Assembly: GCA_963771845.1 (NCBI GenBank)
Contig: CAVYVC010000021.1
Coordinates: forward strand, 124,001-188,000
Length of the DNA: 64,000 bases
Direction: 5' to 3'
Origin: VAZQ01 sp963771845
GTDB taxonomy: Bacteria; Pseudomonadota; Alphaproteobacteria; Rhizobiales; Xanthobacteraceae
Shown here: positions 33,269 to 41,610 of the stretch, piece after piece
Numbering within the stretch: position 1 is the first letter of the stretch
Layout: each line of letters opens with the position of its first letter
Notes under the pieces: generated by a model
The model's database searches: none
What the model was told of the DNA's origin: nothing
Seen by the model: the letters and a program-made list of their open reading frames with translations, nothing else
Position numbers and translations under genes: made by a program

Positions 33269-33871
33269 TCAATGCTCGTTTTCGGGTGTCGTCTGCCGGG
33301 CGCTCAAGAGCAAACGCAAGGCAACGAGCAAGCCCATGATGGAGAATCCGATCGGCACGAGCGCCTGCGGAATGACCAGCGGAAAATCAGCGGCCTGGCT
33401 GCGCTGGTCGAACGCCCCGAGATCCCTGATCACCGGAGTGGCAAAAAAGACAATCGCGGCCATGGTCGCGATAAAGAGCAGCTCGGAGAAGAGATCGAGT
33501 GCGGCGCGCACATGCGCGGGCAGCATGCGCACAACGACGTCCATGCGGATGTGCCGGCCGGACCACGCGACGGCCCCGTTGCCAAGGAACACGCAGCCCA
33601 CCATGAGGAACAGCATGGCCTCCTCCGCCCACGGGATGGAGGCGCTGAAGAAATAGCGGCCGATGACGTTTGCAAAATTGAGCCCAACGCTCGCGATCAG
33701 CGCGACGGCGGCGAGCGTGCTGATGGTGGCCAGCAGCGCGCGCACGCCGAGGAGCACGTTGGCGATCATTTGTTGCGCTTTGCCGAACTCGAGCACGGTC
33801 ATCACGGCTTTGTTCAGATCGGTCTTGCCTTGCGACAAGTCGTTTCCGACGCCGTTTCGTCTCGTCTGCAT
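33269..33871 (-). CDS. TRAP transporter small permease (DctQ type)
   Basis: A 200-residue protein with four membrane segments, including TISTLAAVALIASVGLNFAN, AMLFLMVGCVFLGNGAVAWS and the LFIATMAAIVFFATPVI and LVPIGFSIMGLLVALRLLL stretches. SASIPWAEEAMLFLMVGCVF is the conserved DctQ region (W-x-E-E). I chose ATG 33871, preceded by GGAGG; the frame reaches 33907. It lies 30 bases before the DctM start and 36 bases after the WD40-cytochrome stop, in one orientation. Confidence 0.85.
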   Translation of the reverse strand: MQTRRNGVGNDLSQGKTDLNKAVMTVLEFGKAQQMIANVLLGVRALLATISTLAAVALIASVGLNFANVIGRYFFSASIPWAEEAMLFLMVGCVFLGNGAVAWSGRHIRMDVVVRMLPAHVRAALDLFSELLFIATMAAIVFFATPVIRDLGAFDQRSQAADFPLVIPQALVPIGFSIMGLLVALRLLLSARQTTPENEH

Positions 33872-33907
33872 CTGTCCTCCCGTGTGGTGATGAGTGCTGA
33901 TGTGCAC

Positions 33908-35257
33908 TCAATTATTTTTCGTGGCGCTTTGCAGAAACTTTACCAGCCGCTCGCGCTCCTTGGCCGACCCGATGCGCTGCTCCGGCATCTTGGTCCCGGG
34001 AGTGTAGGCCGCGGGGCCAATCTCGAACAGCTTCGAAAACGTCGCAGGCGTCCACACGATGTCAAGCTTCTTGAGGGCGGGCGAGAAATTGTAGCCGGGC
34101 AGGGTGGCGATCCGGCGGCCAAAAATTCCCGCTAGCGTCGGGCCCGCGCGGACCCCCTCGTCGGCGCGCAAACTGTGGCAGGCGACGCAGGCGCGAAAGA
34201 CCTGCGCCCCCGGATCGCCCGCGTAAGCCGCGAGCGGATCCTCGGGCGCGCCCGCAACCAAGGCGTCGATCGGCTCGCCGCTCAACACGTTCCAGCGCCG
34301 GATCACGCGGTCGGTACCCCCGGTAAGCAGCATGCGACTGTCGGGAAGGAACGCGAGCGACCACACCGGCAGGCCCGGTCCGACCAGGCTGCGAAGGAGC
34401 TTGCGCGGAGCGCGCTCGATGATGGCGACAGCGCCGCGAATTCCGGCAGCGGCGATGAGGTTTCCCTCGCGTGAGAGCGCAAGTGCAATCACGGGCGCCT
34501 CCAGCGCCGGGATCTCGCTCTCGCGTTCGCCCGCGCTCGAGAGCAGGTAGACCTTCCCGTCCCCACCGGCAGTCACGATCTCTCCGTCGGGTGCGATCGC
34601 AACGGCGTTGAGCGGCGTTGGTAAAGTCGTCACGATCGGCGCGCCGCCCCCGGCGAGCGGCGTGATGCGCACAGTAGCGTCATAGCCCGCGGTGACGAGC
34701 GCCGCGCCATCAGGCGTGAACGCCACCGCATTGACGTTTTGGGTGTGACCCTCGAAGACGCGCGGCTCGCCACTGCCATTCAGCGGCCATATGCGAGCGG
34801 TTCGATCCCACGAGGCCGACGCGAGCAAGCTTGCGTCTGCCGATTGCGCAAGCGCGACGACGGGGGCGGTGTGACCCTCGAACACGCTTGCCGGCTCGGC
34901 TTGCCCTTTCTTCCAGATCGCGATGCGGCCATCCTCGCCACTCGAGGCGATGCCGCCGTCGTTTAGAAGGAGAACGGCATTGACCGCGCTGTCATGAAAG
35001 CGCAGCACCTGCTCGGCCGCGTTTCTTGCGAGCGACCAGCGAATGATCGAGCTGTCGAAACTGCCGGAGATCGCCTCGCTGCCGTCGGGCGAAACCGCGA
35101 GCGCCCGCACGGGCCCGCCATGGCCGCGCAGCTGCGCGCGGGCGGTGTCGCGCATGAGAGCGGAGCTCAAGATGAGGACGGCTGCCAGTCCAATGACCGT
35201 GACCCGGTATATGAAGTGGAAAGCCGGCGCATCAGCGTCGCGTGCCGAGCCCGACAT
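33908..35257 (-). CDS. Exported WD40-repeat protein with C-terminal cytochrome c
   Basis: A 449-residue protein. One N-terminal membrane or signal segment (FIYRVTVIGLAAVLILSSAL) precedes about seven WD40-like blades, for example LRGHGGPVRALAVSPDGSEA, VFEGHTAPVVALAQSADASL and VFEGHTQNVNAVAFTPDGAA. The last 100 residues are class I cytochrome c: FRACVACHSLR (haem attachment C-x-x-C-H), GPTLAGIFGRRIATLPGYNF and an axial Met in PGTKMPEQRI. The propeller must be periplasmic for haem to be attached. ATG 35257 follows the MoeA-fusion stop by 3 bases with GAGGAG just upstream, so the two are coupled. Electron partner unknown; a molybdoenzyme is a reasonable guess. Confidence 0.85.
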   Translation of the reverse strand: MSGSARDADAPAFHFIYRVTVIGLAAVLILSSALMRDTARAQLRGHGGPVRALAVSPDGSEAISGSFDSSIIRWSLARNAAEQVLRFHDSAVNAVLLLNDGGIASSGEDGRIAIWKKGQAEPASVFEGHTAPVVALAQSADASLLASASWDRTARIWPLNGSGEPRVFEGHTQNVNAVAFTPDGAALVTAGYDATVRITPLAGGGAPIVTTLPTPLNAVAIAPDGEIVTAGGDGKVYLLSSAGERESEIPALEAPVIALALSREGNLIAAAGIRGAVAIIERAPRKLLRSLVGPGLPVWSLAFLPDSRMLLTGGTDRVIRRWNVLSGEPIDALVAGAPEDPLAAYAGDPGAQVFRACVACHSLRADEGVRAGPTLAGIFGRRIATLPGYNFSPALKKLDIVWTPATFSKLFEIGPAAYTPGTKMPEQRIGSAKERERLVKFLQSATKNN

Positions 35258-35260
35258 CGG

Positions 35261-37234
35261 TCACTCCTCGGCGAGGAGCATGCCGAGGGCGCGGATTTTC
35301 TCGCGCAGGCTCTCATCCTGCAACGCGGTGAGAAAGGCCGCCACCGCCGGCCGAGAGCGCGCGCTCTCGCGCAGCAGAAAGTCGTAATCCTCGGGCGCGA
35401 TCGGCACAAAGCTCAGGCCATAAAGCTTTGCCACCGGCTCGATTGCTATTCCCCAATCCGCGCGGCCCTGGGCGATCGCCGCGGCAACGGCGTTGTGGGA
35501 ACGCGGCTGGTTGCCGTAGCCCGGCGGCTGAACCCCTGCAAGCATGCGATCGATGAGCACACGCGTGCCGGAGCCCGTGTTGCGATTGACCATCAGACAA
35601 TTTTCATCGGCAAGCGCTGTTGTGAGTGCGGCGTCGGCGGTGATACCGGCGAAACGTTCATCCTCCGGGCGGAAAACAAAACCCTGCATGCGGCGCCAGC
35701 CCTTTATGAGCGCAAGACCTCGTTGCAGCAGATGCTCGTTGTAGCCGCCGGTTCTGGGATCGACGAGATGAACCGGCGCGAGATCGCATTCTCCCCGTTC
35801 CAGTGCCGCGACGCCGCCAAGGCTTCCGATCGCGACATTGCGCACCACAAAGCCCTGCTCGGCGAGCGCGCCGAGCACGGCATCAAGGGCGACATCGTGG
35901 CTGCCCATGATCACGAGGTCGGCGCGGGTGGCGGATGAGCGGATGAGGGTGACGCGGGCGCGTGAGCCGGCATCGAGCGCGCCCGCGAGCGCATCGATCT
36001 CGAGAAAGCCGTCGGCCTGGGAGAAGCTGGTAACGGCGCCGGAGCCCTTTGCAGTCGGAAATGCGACCGGGCCCGCTTCCGTCTCGATGAGGCTCACGAG
36101 CACGAATTCCTTGCGGCCGAACTCGGACGCGATGCGCACGGGTACTGTGGCCTCGATGGTGCAGGCGGGCTCATTCGCAAGCCCCGCCCGCGCGCGAATG
36201 ATCGGAGCGATGAAGCTATGGAAGGTAAAGATCGCCGAGGTCGGAAAGCCCGGCAAAACGGCAAGCGGCTTGCCCTCGATCAGCGCGAGGCAGAGCGGCT
36301 TGCCCGGCTTGAGCGCGACGCCATGCACGATCACGCGGCCGAGCTTTGCAACCACTCGGTAGGAAAGATCGCCAGCACCCTTCGATGTCCCGCCGGAGAG
36401 GACGATCAGATCGCAGGCGTCGACGGCCTGGCGCAGCGCGGCTGCGAGGGCAGCCTCCTCATCGGGAAAAGCGCCGAAGGAAACCGGCTCGCCGCCCGCC
36501 TCCGCAACGGCGGCCGCGATGATGGCGCCGTTGCTGTCATAGACGCGTCCCGGCGCGAGCGTCTTTCCGGGTGCGACGAGCTCGTCGCCGGTCGAGAGCA
36601 CAGCCACCTTCGGCTTGCGGAAGACTTCGACACGGCCGACGCCGCAGGCCGCAAGCATGCCGATCTCGCGCGAGGAGATGGACGTATTGCGCCGCAGGAT
36701 CACCTCTCCGCGCGCGATGTCGGAGCCGGCATAGGAAATGAACTGGCCAAGCGCCGCGGCGCGGCGCACGTCAATGGACGGATCTTCGTCAATGAGATCG
36801 GTCTGCTCGATCATGATGACCGCGTCGGCGCCGCGCGGAATCATGCCCCCGGTCGCGATGGTAGTCGCCCAGCCCGGCTGGATGTCGAAGACGGGAGCGT
36901 GCCCGCACATGATGACCTCGCCGTTGAGGCGAAGGCGGCGCGGCGCGGCATCGCTCGCGCCACGGGTGTCGGCTGAACGACCGGCAAAGCCGTCGACGGT
37001 TGCGCGATCGAATGGCGGCACGTCGACGGGCGCGGTCATATCCTGCGCGAGCACGCGGCCGAGCGCCGCCGGAAGCGGCACGGTTTCAGCGCCAAGCGGC
37101 GCAAGCTCGATCGCACCCATGAAGTGGGCGAGCGCATCATCGGGAGAAGCGACGGCGAGAAACTGCTCTTGCCGCGCTGCGCGCCGGACACCTGCGAGAA
37201 GATCATCGGCCAGCGGCGAAAGCGCCTTACTCAT
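35261..37234 (-). CDS. MoeA fused to periplasmic-binding-protein-like domain
   Basis: A 657-residue fusion. Residues 1-430 are MoeA (molybdopterin molybdotransferase): VPPFDRATVDGFAGRSADT, IATGGMIPRGADAVIMIEQT, VAVLSTGDELV and VLSGGTSKGAGDLSY, with the conserved acidic and lysine residues. It inserts molybdenum into adenylylated molybdopterin. Residues 440-657 are a PBP-like type II fold (VIMGSHDVALDAVLGALAEQ, NRNTGSGTRVLIDRML, SHNAVAAAIAQGRADWGIAI), which may bind molybdate or another oxyanion. Start ATG 37234 overlaps the upstream MoeA-like stop (ATGA), and its stop is 3 bases before the WD40-cytochrome start. Confidence 0.9.
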   Translation of the reverse strand: MSKALSPLADDLLAGVRRAARQEQFLAVASPDDALAHFMGAIELAPLGAETVPLPAALGRVLAQDMTAPVDVPPFDRATVDGFAGRSADTRGASDAAPRRLRLNGEVIMCGHAPVFDIQPGWATTIATGGMIPRGADAVIMIEQTDLIDEDPSIDVRRAAALGQFISYAGSDIARGEVILRRNTSISSREIGMLAACGVGRVEVFRKPKVAVLSTGDELVAPGKTLAPGRVYDSNGAIIAAAVAEAGGEPVSFGAFPDEEAALAAALRQAVDACDLIVLSGGTSKGAGDLSYRVVAKLGRVIVHGVALKPGKPLCLALIEGKPLAVLPGFPTSAIFTFHSFIAPIIRARAGLANEPACTIEATVPVRIASEFGRKEFVLVSLIETEAGPVAFPTAKGSGAVTSFSQADGFLEIDALAGALDAGSRARVTLIRSSATRADLVIMGSHDVALDAVLGALAEQGFVVRNVAIGSLGGVAALERGECDLAPVHLVDPRTGGYNEHLLQRGLALIKGWRRMQGFVFRPEDERFAGITADAALTTALADENCLMVNRNTGSGTRVLIDRMLAGVQPPGYGNQPRSHNAVAAAIAQGRADWGIAIEPVAKLYGLSFVPIAPEDYDFLLRESARSRPAVAAFLTALQDESLREKIRALGMLLAEE

Positions 37235-38346
37235 GGCCAGGGCCTTACCATCACCTCGCTGTGGGCCGGATAGCCTTCGTTTTCGGGCGGGATCAGGATC
37301 CAGCCATTGGCGCGCGCAAGGGCCGAGAGCGCAATATAGCCTGCGGCCAAGGGGGTTGCGTAATCGCCGTCGCACCGTACCGCGATAAGCTCGGCAATAC
37401 CCACGGGGGATGACACTTTGTGCGTAAGTTTTGCCGGGCGAAGAGGCTCCGGCTCGTCGTTCTCGTTGAGAAAACCCAAAATGGATTTGCCGAGCACGTG
37501 CCAGGCGGCGAGCGCGCCGTCGATGCGCCCTGGCAGCATCAGCACCGGCCGCCCGACGACCATGCCGAAGGCGGTGGTCTCGGCGGGAAGCAGCGCGATG
37601 CCGTGCACCACCACTCTGCCGAAATGCGCAAGTGTGGCCACCGCAATGTCGTTCCTGCCCGTGCCGGTGCCGCCGACCACAATGACCGCGTCGGCGTCGG
37701 TCCGCGTCAAAGTGAGCGTGAGCCCCGGCGTGCGCCGGTCCTTGATCAGAACTGCGCCCTCTGCCCGAACGCAATCGCTGATGTAGGCGACTGTCGCATT
37801 GATGACGGGATCGCCCGGGTTTGCCGAGCACACAACGAGCCGCGGCTCACGCGCCTGCACGCGGCTGATGCCGCAGGCGTTGAGCAACGCGAGGCGCAAC
37901 CGGTCGAGCCGTTGTCCGGCCCGCAGGAGGGCCTTGCCTTCCGCCAGGTCAGCGCCTTGCGCCAGCACGCCTTCGCCGGGGGCGACCGGCGCCAGAACAT
38001 GCGGTTCGCCGGCGCGCACCGTGAGCGCATCATACGGTGCGACCGCGTCGGCGGAGGCGGGGAGCGCTTCGCCGACGACCACCGAGACCGCCGACGAAAC
38101 CGGGGCGGGGGCATACGAGGAGGCATCGGTGGTGAGGTCGGCGCGCACGGCCCAGCCGTCGCGCAAGGCGAGCGGAGACTGCGGCAACGCACGATCGACA
38201 CGCACATCGGCCGAAAGGATGTGACCGATCGCGTCTTTGGCGTCGAAGCTCCGGGGGCTGACAGGTTTCACCTCCGCCTCGATGCGATCGAGCACCTCGT
38301 GGAGGGGAGTGAGCCGGCTGATACGCTGCGGGGGTTCCGTCCACAT
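37231..38346 (-). CDS. MoeA-like molybdopterin-binding protein
   Basis: A 371-residue MoeA relative. ALPQSPLALRDGWAVRADLT parallels the usual R-S-A-x-D-G-Y/W-A region, and VVGGTGTGRNDIAVATLAHF is the MoCF molybdopterin-binding motif; AFGMVVGRPVLMLPGRIDGA is the G-x-P-x-x-x-L-P-G-x-P region. It lacks a PBP-like tail. With the next gene it gives two tandem MoeA-type proteins, perhaps an obligate pair or one specialised form. ATG 38346 is the first convincing start, but it lies only 22 bases from the divergent tusA start at 38369, which leaves almost no room for promoters, so transcription may begin inside the neighbour. Stop overlaps the next start by ATGA. Confidence 0.8.
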   Translation of the reverse strand: MWTEPPQRISRLTPLHEVLDRIEAEVKPVSPRSFDAKDAIGHILSADVRVDRALPQSPLALRDGWAVRADLTTDASSYAPAPVSSAVSVVVGEALPASADAVAPYDALTVRAGEPHVLAPVAPGEGVLAQGADLAEGKALLRAGQRLDRLRLALLNACGISRVQAREPRLVVCSANPGDPVINATVAYISDCVRAEGAVLIKDRRTPGLTLTLTRTDADAVIVVGGTGTGRNDIAVATLAHFGRVVVHGIALLPAETTAFGMVVGRPVLMLPGRIDGALAAWHVLGKSILGFLNENDEPEPLRPAKLTHKVSSPVGIAELIAVRCDGDYATPLAAGYIALSALARANGWILIPPENEGYPAHSEVMVRPWP

Positions 38347-38368
38347 CTTATCGTGTATTGTGTAGCAG

Positions 38369-38593
38369 ATGAGGGAGCACATCATCAATTTGCGTGGGCT
38401 GAAATGTCCACTCCCGGCTTTGCGGGCGCGCCGGGCGCTCTCTGCGCTCGAGCCGGGTGACGTGCTGGTGGCCGAGTGCACCGACCCGCTCACCACTGTC
38501 GATATTCCCAATCTGGCGCGCGAGACCGGCGACACGGTTAAATCGACCGAGAAGCAAGGCAAGGTGCTGGTGTTTCGAATCCGCAAGCGGTGA
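38369..38593 (+). CDS. TusA-family sulfur carrier
   Basis: A 74-residue TusA/SirA protein. LRGLKCPLPALRARRAL holds the C-P-x-P motif whose Cys carries persulfide sulfur; ALEPGDVLVAECTDPLTTVD and the two-layer alpha/beta ending KVLVFRIRKR follow. TusA-like proteins deliver sulfur for tRNA thiolation, molybdenum-cofactor enzymes or sulfur oxidation. Its divergence from two MoeA genes makes a role in the sulfuration of a molybdoenzyme or in molybdenum-cofactor supply attractive (inference). ATG 38369 has weak upstream ribosome-binding sequence. Confidence 0.9.
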   Translation: MREHIINLRGLKCPLPALRARRALSALEPGDVLVAECTDPLTTVDIPNLARETGDTVKSTEKQGKVLVFRIRKR

Positions 38594-38780
38594 TGGCTCG
38601 CCGTTGCGGAGCATAAGCGTGAGAACGGTCCGCTATCCTTTCGGCAGGCTCAGGATTCTTTCAGCAATTTAACTTCGTATTCTTTCAGCAATTTAATTCC
38701 GCGTTCAGGTGCTCGTAATTCGCCTTCGCCAATTTTGCGCTAACACGACGCTCAAGCATCCATCCATGGAGAGAATAATC

Positions 38781-40286
38781 ATGACTCAGAACGATACATC
38801 ACGACCCTGGGGCAAGGTCCTCAAGGCGCGGCGCTTGGTGCTGCTTGGTTCTGTGGCGGGGCTCGGCATTGCAGTCCTTGCTGGCGGAACCGTCGTCCAG
38901 TCGCAGGCTCCCTTCCTCGGCGAGCCGGCACGAGCCGCCGAGACCGTACAGCCCCCCAGCTTCGCGGATCTCGTGGCCAAGGTGAAACCGACCGTCGTGT
39001 CGGTTCGCGTTAAGCTCAGACAACCTTCGCCGACGCTGGGCCTCGGTGAGCGAGCCCCGCAGTTTCCATCCGGCTCTCCGTGGGAGAAATTCTTCCGTCA
39101 ATTCGGTGTGCCCGGTGAAACCCAAGGCCAGAAGCCGCAAATCGTAACCGGCGAAGGTTCCGGTTTCTTCGTCTCGGCGGACGGCTATGCGGTCACGAAC
39201 TATCACGTGGTCGACCATTCGACATCCGTTCAGGTCACGACCGATGACGGCAAAACCTATGACGCCAAGGTGATCGGCACGGACGAGAAGACCGATTTGG
39301 CGCTCATCAAAGTGGACGGGAACAATTTTCCCTACGTGAAATTTGCCGATAACGCCCCGCGCGTCGGGGACTGGGTCGTTGCGGTTGGCAATCCCTTTGG
39401 CCTGGGCGGCACCGTGACCGCCGGCATCGTTTCCGCTCGCGGACGCGACATCGGGGCCGGGCCCTACGACGATTTCATCCAGATCGATGCGCCCATCAAC
39501 AAGGGCAATTCAGGCGGCCCGGCATTTGACATCAATGGCAACGTGATTGGCGTCAATACCGCCATCTTCTCGCCGTCCGGCGGCTCGGTGGGCATCGGCT
39601 TCGACGTTCCCGCTGACACCGCGAAATCCGTCATCGCCCAGCTCAAGGAGAAGGGACACGTCGTGCGCGGCTGGCTCGGCGTGCAGATCCAGCCTGTGAC
39701 CGCGGACATCGCCGACAGCCTTGGCATGAAGACGGTGGAAGGCGCGCTGGTGGCGGAGCCTCAGCCTGACAGCCCCGCGGCGAAAGCAGGCATCAAGGCC
39801 GGCGACGTCATCACCACGCTCGACGGCGCTGCGGTCAAGAACGCGCACGACCTCGCGAAGATGATTGCGGGCATGACGCCCGGCGCCTCGGTCAATCTCG
39901 GCGTTTTGCGCAATGGCGAGCCGAAGACCATCACGGTGGCGCTGGGTCAGTTGCCCGAACAGCGCCAGGCGCAAGCCAATCCGGACGAAAGCGAGGGAGC
40001 GGGCGGTCCTAAGCTTGGCCTCGCCCTTGCTCCGGCAACCGATGTGGCCGGGGCTACCGGCAAAGGCGTCGTCGTAACCGGCGTCGACCCCAATGGCCCG
40101 GCTGCGGAACACGGCTTCCGGACCGGAGACATCATTCTCGATGTTGCCGGCAAGGCTGTTTCCAACCCTGCGGACGTCCGCAATGCGCTCACTGAGCTGC
40201 GCAAGGAAGGCAAGCATACGGTGCTGATGCGGGTGAAGTCAGCTGACGCCACCAAGTTCGTGGCGATGCCGCTCAACCGCGGCTGA
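38781..40286 (+). CDS. DegP/DegQ-type periplasmic serine protease
   Basis: A 501-residue Do-like HtrA protease. An N-terminal hydrophobic segment (LVLLGSVAGLGIAVLAGGTV) serves as signal or anchor. The catalytic triad is His in VTNYHVVDHS, Asp in EKTDLALIKVD and Ser in INKGNSGGPAFD. Two PDZ domains follow (VRGWLGVQIQPVTADIADSL and LGLALAPATDVAGATGKGVV). It degrades or holds misfolded envelope proteins. GGAGAG precedes ATG 38781 by 7 bases; the upstream ATG at 38766 is less likely. A terminator follows at 40348-40372, so it is a single-gene unit. Confidence 0.95.
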   Translation: MTQNDTSRPWGKVLKARRLVLLGSVAGLGIAVLAGGTVVQSQAPFLGEPARAAETVQPPSFADLVAKVKPTVVSVRVKLRQPSPTLGLGERAPQFPSGSPWEKFFRQFGVPGETQGQKPQIVTGEGSGFFVSADGYAVTNYHVVDHSTSVQVTTDDGKTYDAKVIGTDEKTDLALIKVDGNNFPYVKFADNAPRVGDWVVAVGNPFGLGGTVTAGIVSARGRDIGAGPYDDFIQIDAPINKGNSGGPAFDINGNVIGVNTAIFSPSGGSVGIGFDVPADTAKSVIAQLKEKGHVVRGWLGVQIQPVTADIADSLGMKTVEGALVAEPQPDSPAAKAGIKAGDVITTLDGAAVKNAHDLAKMIAGMTPGASVNLGVLRNGEPKTITVALGQLPEQRQAQANPDESEGAGGPKLGLALAPATDVAGATGKGVVVTGVDPNGPAAEHGFRTGDIILDVAGKAVSNPADVRNALTELRKEGKHTVLMRVKSADATKFVAMPLNRG

Positions 40287-40347
40287 TTGCGAGCGCCCTT
40301 ATAATTGGCGGGCCGCGCCGCCAGCGTGAGCCAGACGATAGTTGAAG

Positions 40348-40372
40348 GGGACAGGCCTGCGCCTGTCCCTTT
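40348..40372 (+). terminator. Intrinsic terminator after degP-like gene
   Basis: GGGACAGGC at 40348-40356 and GCCTGTCCC at 40361-40369 form a 9-base stem with a CTGC loop followed by TTTC. The T tract is short. Confidence 0.7.
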
Positions 40373-40402
40373 CGGCATGTGGCGCGCGCTCCGGATGGCA
40401 GG

Positions 40403-40666
40403 TCAGTCGCAATAGGGTTTGAAGCCGAACCTGCAACGGTCGAAGCAGCGCGCGTCATATTCCTTCGACACGCAGGCGCGGCATGTATTCTCACATGTGG
40501 TTGCCAGGTTCGTATCGCTGGTGGATTGCGCAGGTTCCTCCGGTGTCTGCATCTTTGATAAAATAAACGCGGTGAATGTTATTGCGGCCGCGATGACAAA
40601 CAAAATGATCAAGGCGATGCGGAGCGGCGAGGGTGGCAGCGCTTCCTTTTGCGATGGCTCCGGCAT
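40403..40666 (-). CDS. Small cysteine-rich single-pass membrane protein
   Basis: An 87-residue protein with a Pro/Glu/Ser-rich N-terminus, one membrane segment (LRIALIILFVIAAAITFTAF) and a C-terminal domain with six cysteines: CENTCRACVSKEYDARCFDR then CRFGFKPYC. The spacing C-x3-C-x2-C-x8-C-x3-C-x6-C is regular enough to suggest disulfides or metal binding. GGAG lies 7 bases before ATG 40666. It converges with the protease gene. No family is recognised. Confidence 0.6.
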   Translation of the reverse strand: MPEPSQKEALPPSPLRIALIILFVIAAAITFTAFILSKMQTPEEPAQSTSDTNLATTCENTCRACVSKEYDARCFDRCRFGFKPYCD

Positions 40667-40784
40667 GGGCGGCTCCGGCCTTGCAGGGAGAGCATAACGC
40701 AGAAAGCGTGCCCTGATCAGCCGAAGTATTTAAAAACCGTCCGATGCCATCTTGGGTCCCTGTGACTATATTTGATTTTGCGGT

Positions 40785-40904
40785 GTAGCCCGGATTGCGC
40801 GATTACATGCCGTTGCGATGCATTACAAATTAGGGTCGCGCAATCCGGGACGGTGATTGCCGGATTTGCGCTTGCGCTTGGCGCAAGCTTCAATCCGGAC
40901 TACG
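40785..40904 (+). repeat. Palindromic repeat, family D, second element
   Basis: GTAGCCCGGATTGCGCGA from 40785 pairs with TCGCGCAATCCGGG at 40836-40849, and a further arm CAATCCGGACTAC ends at 40903. Two hairpins are therefore nested in 120 bases. Same ends as the element at 27358-27438. It separates the cysteine-rich gene from pcm. Confidence 0.75.
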
Positions 40905-40923
40905 CAATCGATGGGACAGCATA

Positions 40924-41596
40924 ATGCGTGTGGAAGATTTCGACCTCCTGCGTCAGCGTATGCTCGCCGAAGTCTCCGCGGCCGTGTTTCATGTGAGCGA
41001 GACCATCGGCAAGGCAGCGTTCGCCGAACGGGTCATGACGGCCATGGACAAGGTGCCTCGACACGAATTCGTGCCGGTCGAGCTGCAGCCCTATGCCTAC
41101 GCCAATATTCCGCTTCCGATCGGATTCGAAAAAACCATCTCGCAGCCTTTCATTGTTGCGCTCATGACAGATCTGCTCGATCTCACGGCGAATGATGTGG
41201 TGCTCGAGATCGGAACCGGTCTCGGCTACCAGGCCGCGATTCTCGGTGAGCTCGCACGCAAGGTCTACAGCATCGAAATCATTGAAGAGCTCGCGAGCCA
41301 AGCGAAGCAACGGCTCAACCGGCACGGCGTGAGCAATGTCGAGATCAAAATCGGCAACGGCTATCACGGCTGGTCCGAGCACGCCCCGTTCGACAAGATC
41401 ATCGTCACCGCGGCACCCGATCTCATTCCGCCTCCGCTCCTTCATCAGTTGCGGCCGGGCGGCAAGATGGTGATCCCCGCTGGACTGCCCGAACTCGCAG
41501 CAGCTTTTTCTCGTCGAAAAAGACGAGAACGGGAGGGCGCGAACGAAAGAGATTTTGCGCGTGCGCTTCTCGCAATTGGAGGAGGCGCCCGCGTAA
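40924..41596 (+). pseudogene. pcm: Protein-L-isoaspartate O-methyltransferase, frameshifted near C-terminus
   Basis: The first 190 residues are a regular PCMT: RQRMLAEVSAAVFHVSETIG, VPRHEFVP, PLPIGFEKTISQPFIVALMT, the SAM motif VLEIGTGLGYQAAILGELA and IIVTAAPDLIPPPLLHQLRP with the post-II and III segments. After VIPAGLPE the frame is lost; the expected SQQLFLVEKDENGR segment is found one base further on and ends in TAA at 41594-41596. One inserted base near 41490 explains the 673-base length. Corrected, the enzyme has about 223 residues, normal for repair of isoaspartyl residues in the cytoplasm. Uncorrected, translation runs to 42000 through the antisense of the next gene. Confidence 0.8.
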
Positions 41597-41610
41597 GACG
41601 GGTGCGGGCG

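Noticed and set aside
32468..34135. Plus-strand open frame of 555 codons across the TRAP permease and WD40 genes
   Set aside because: Antisense shadow of GC-rich codons with charged, low-complexity composition; both real genes below it carry family motifs.
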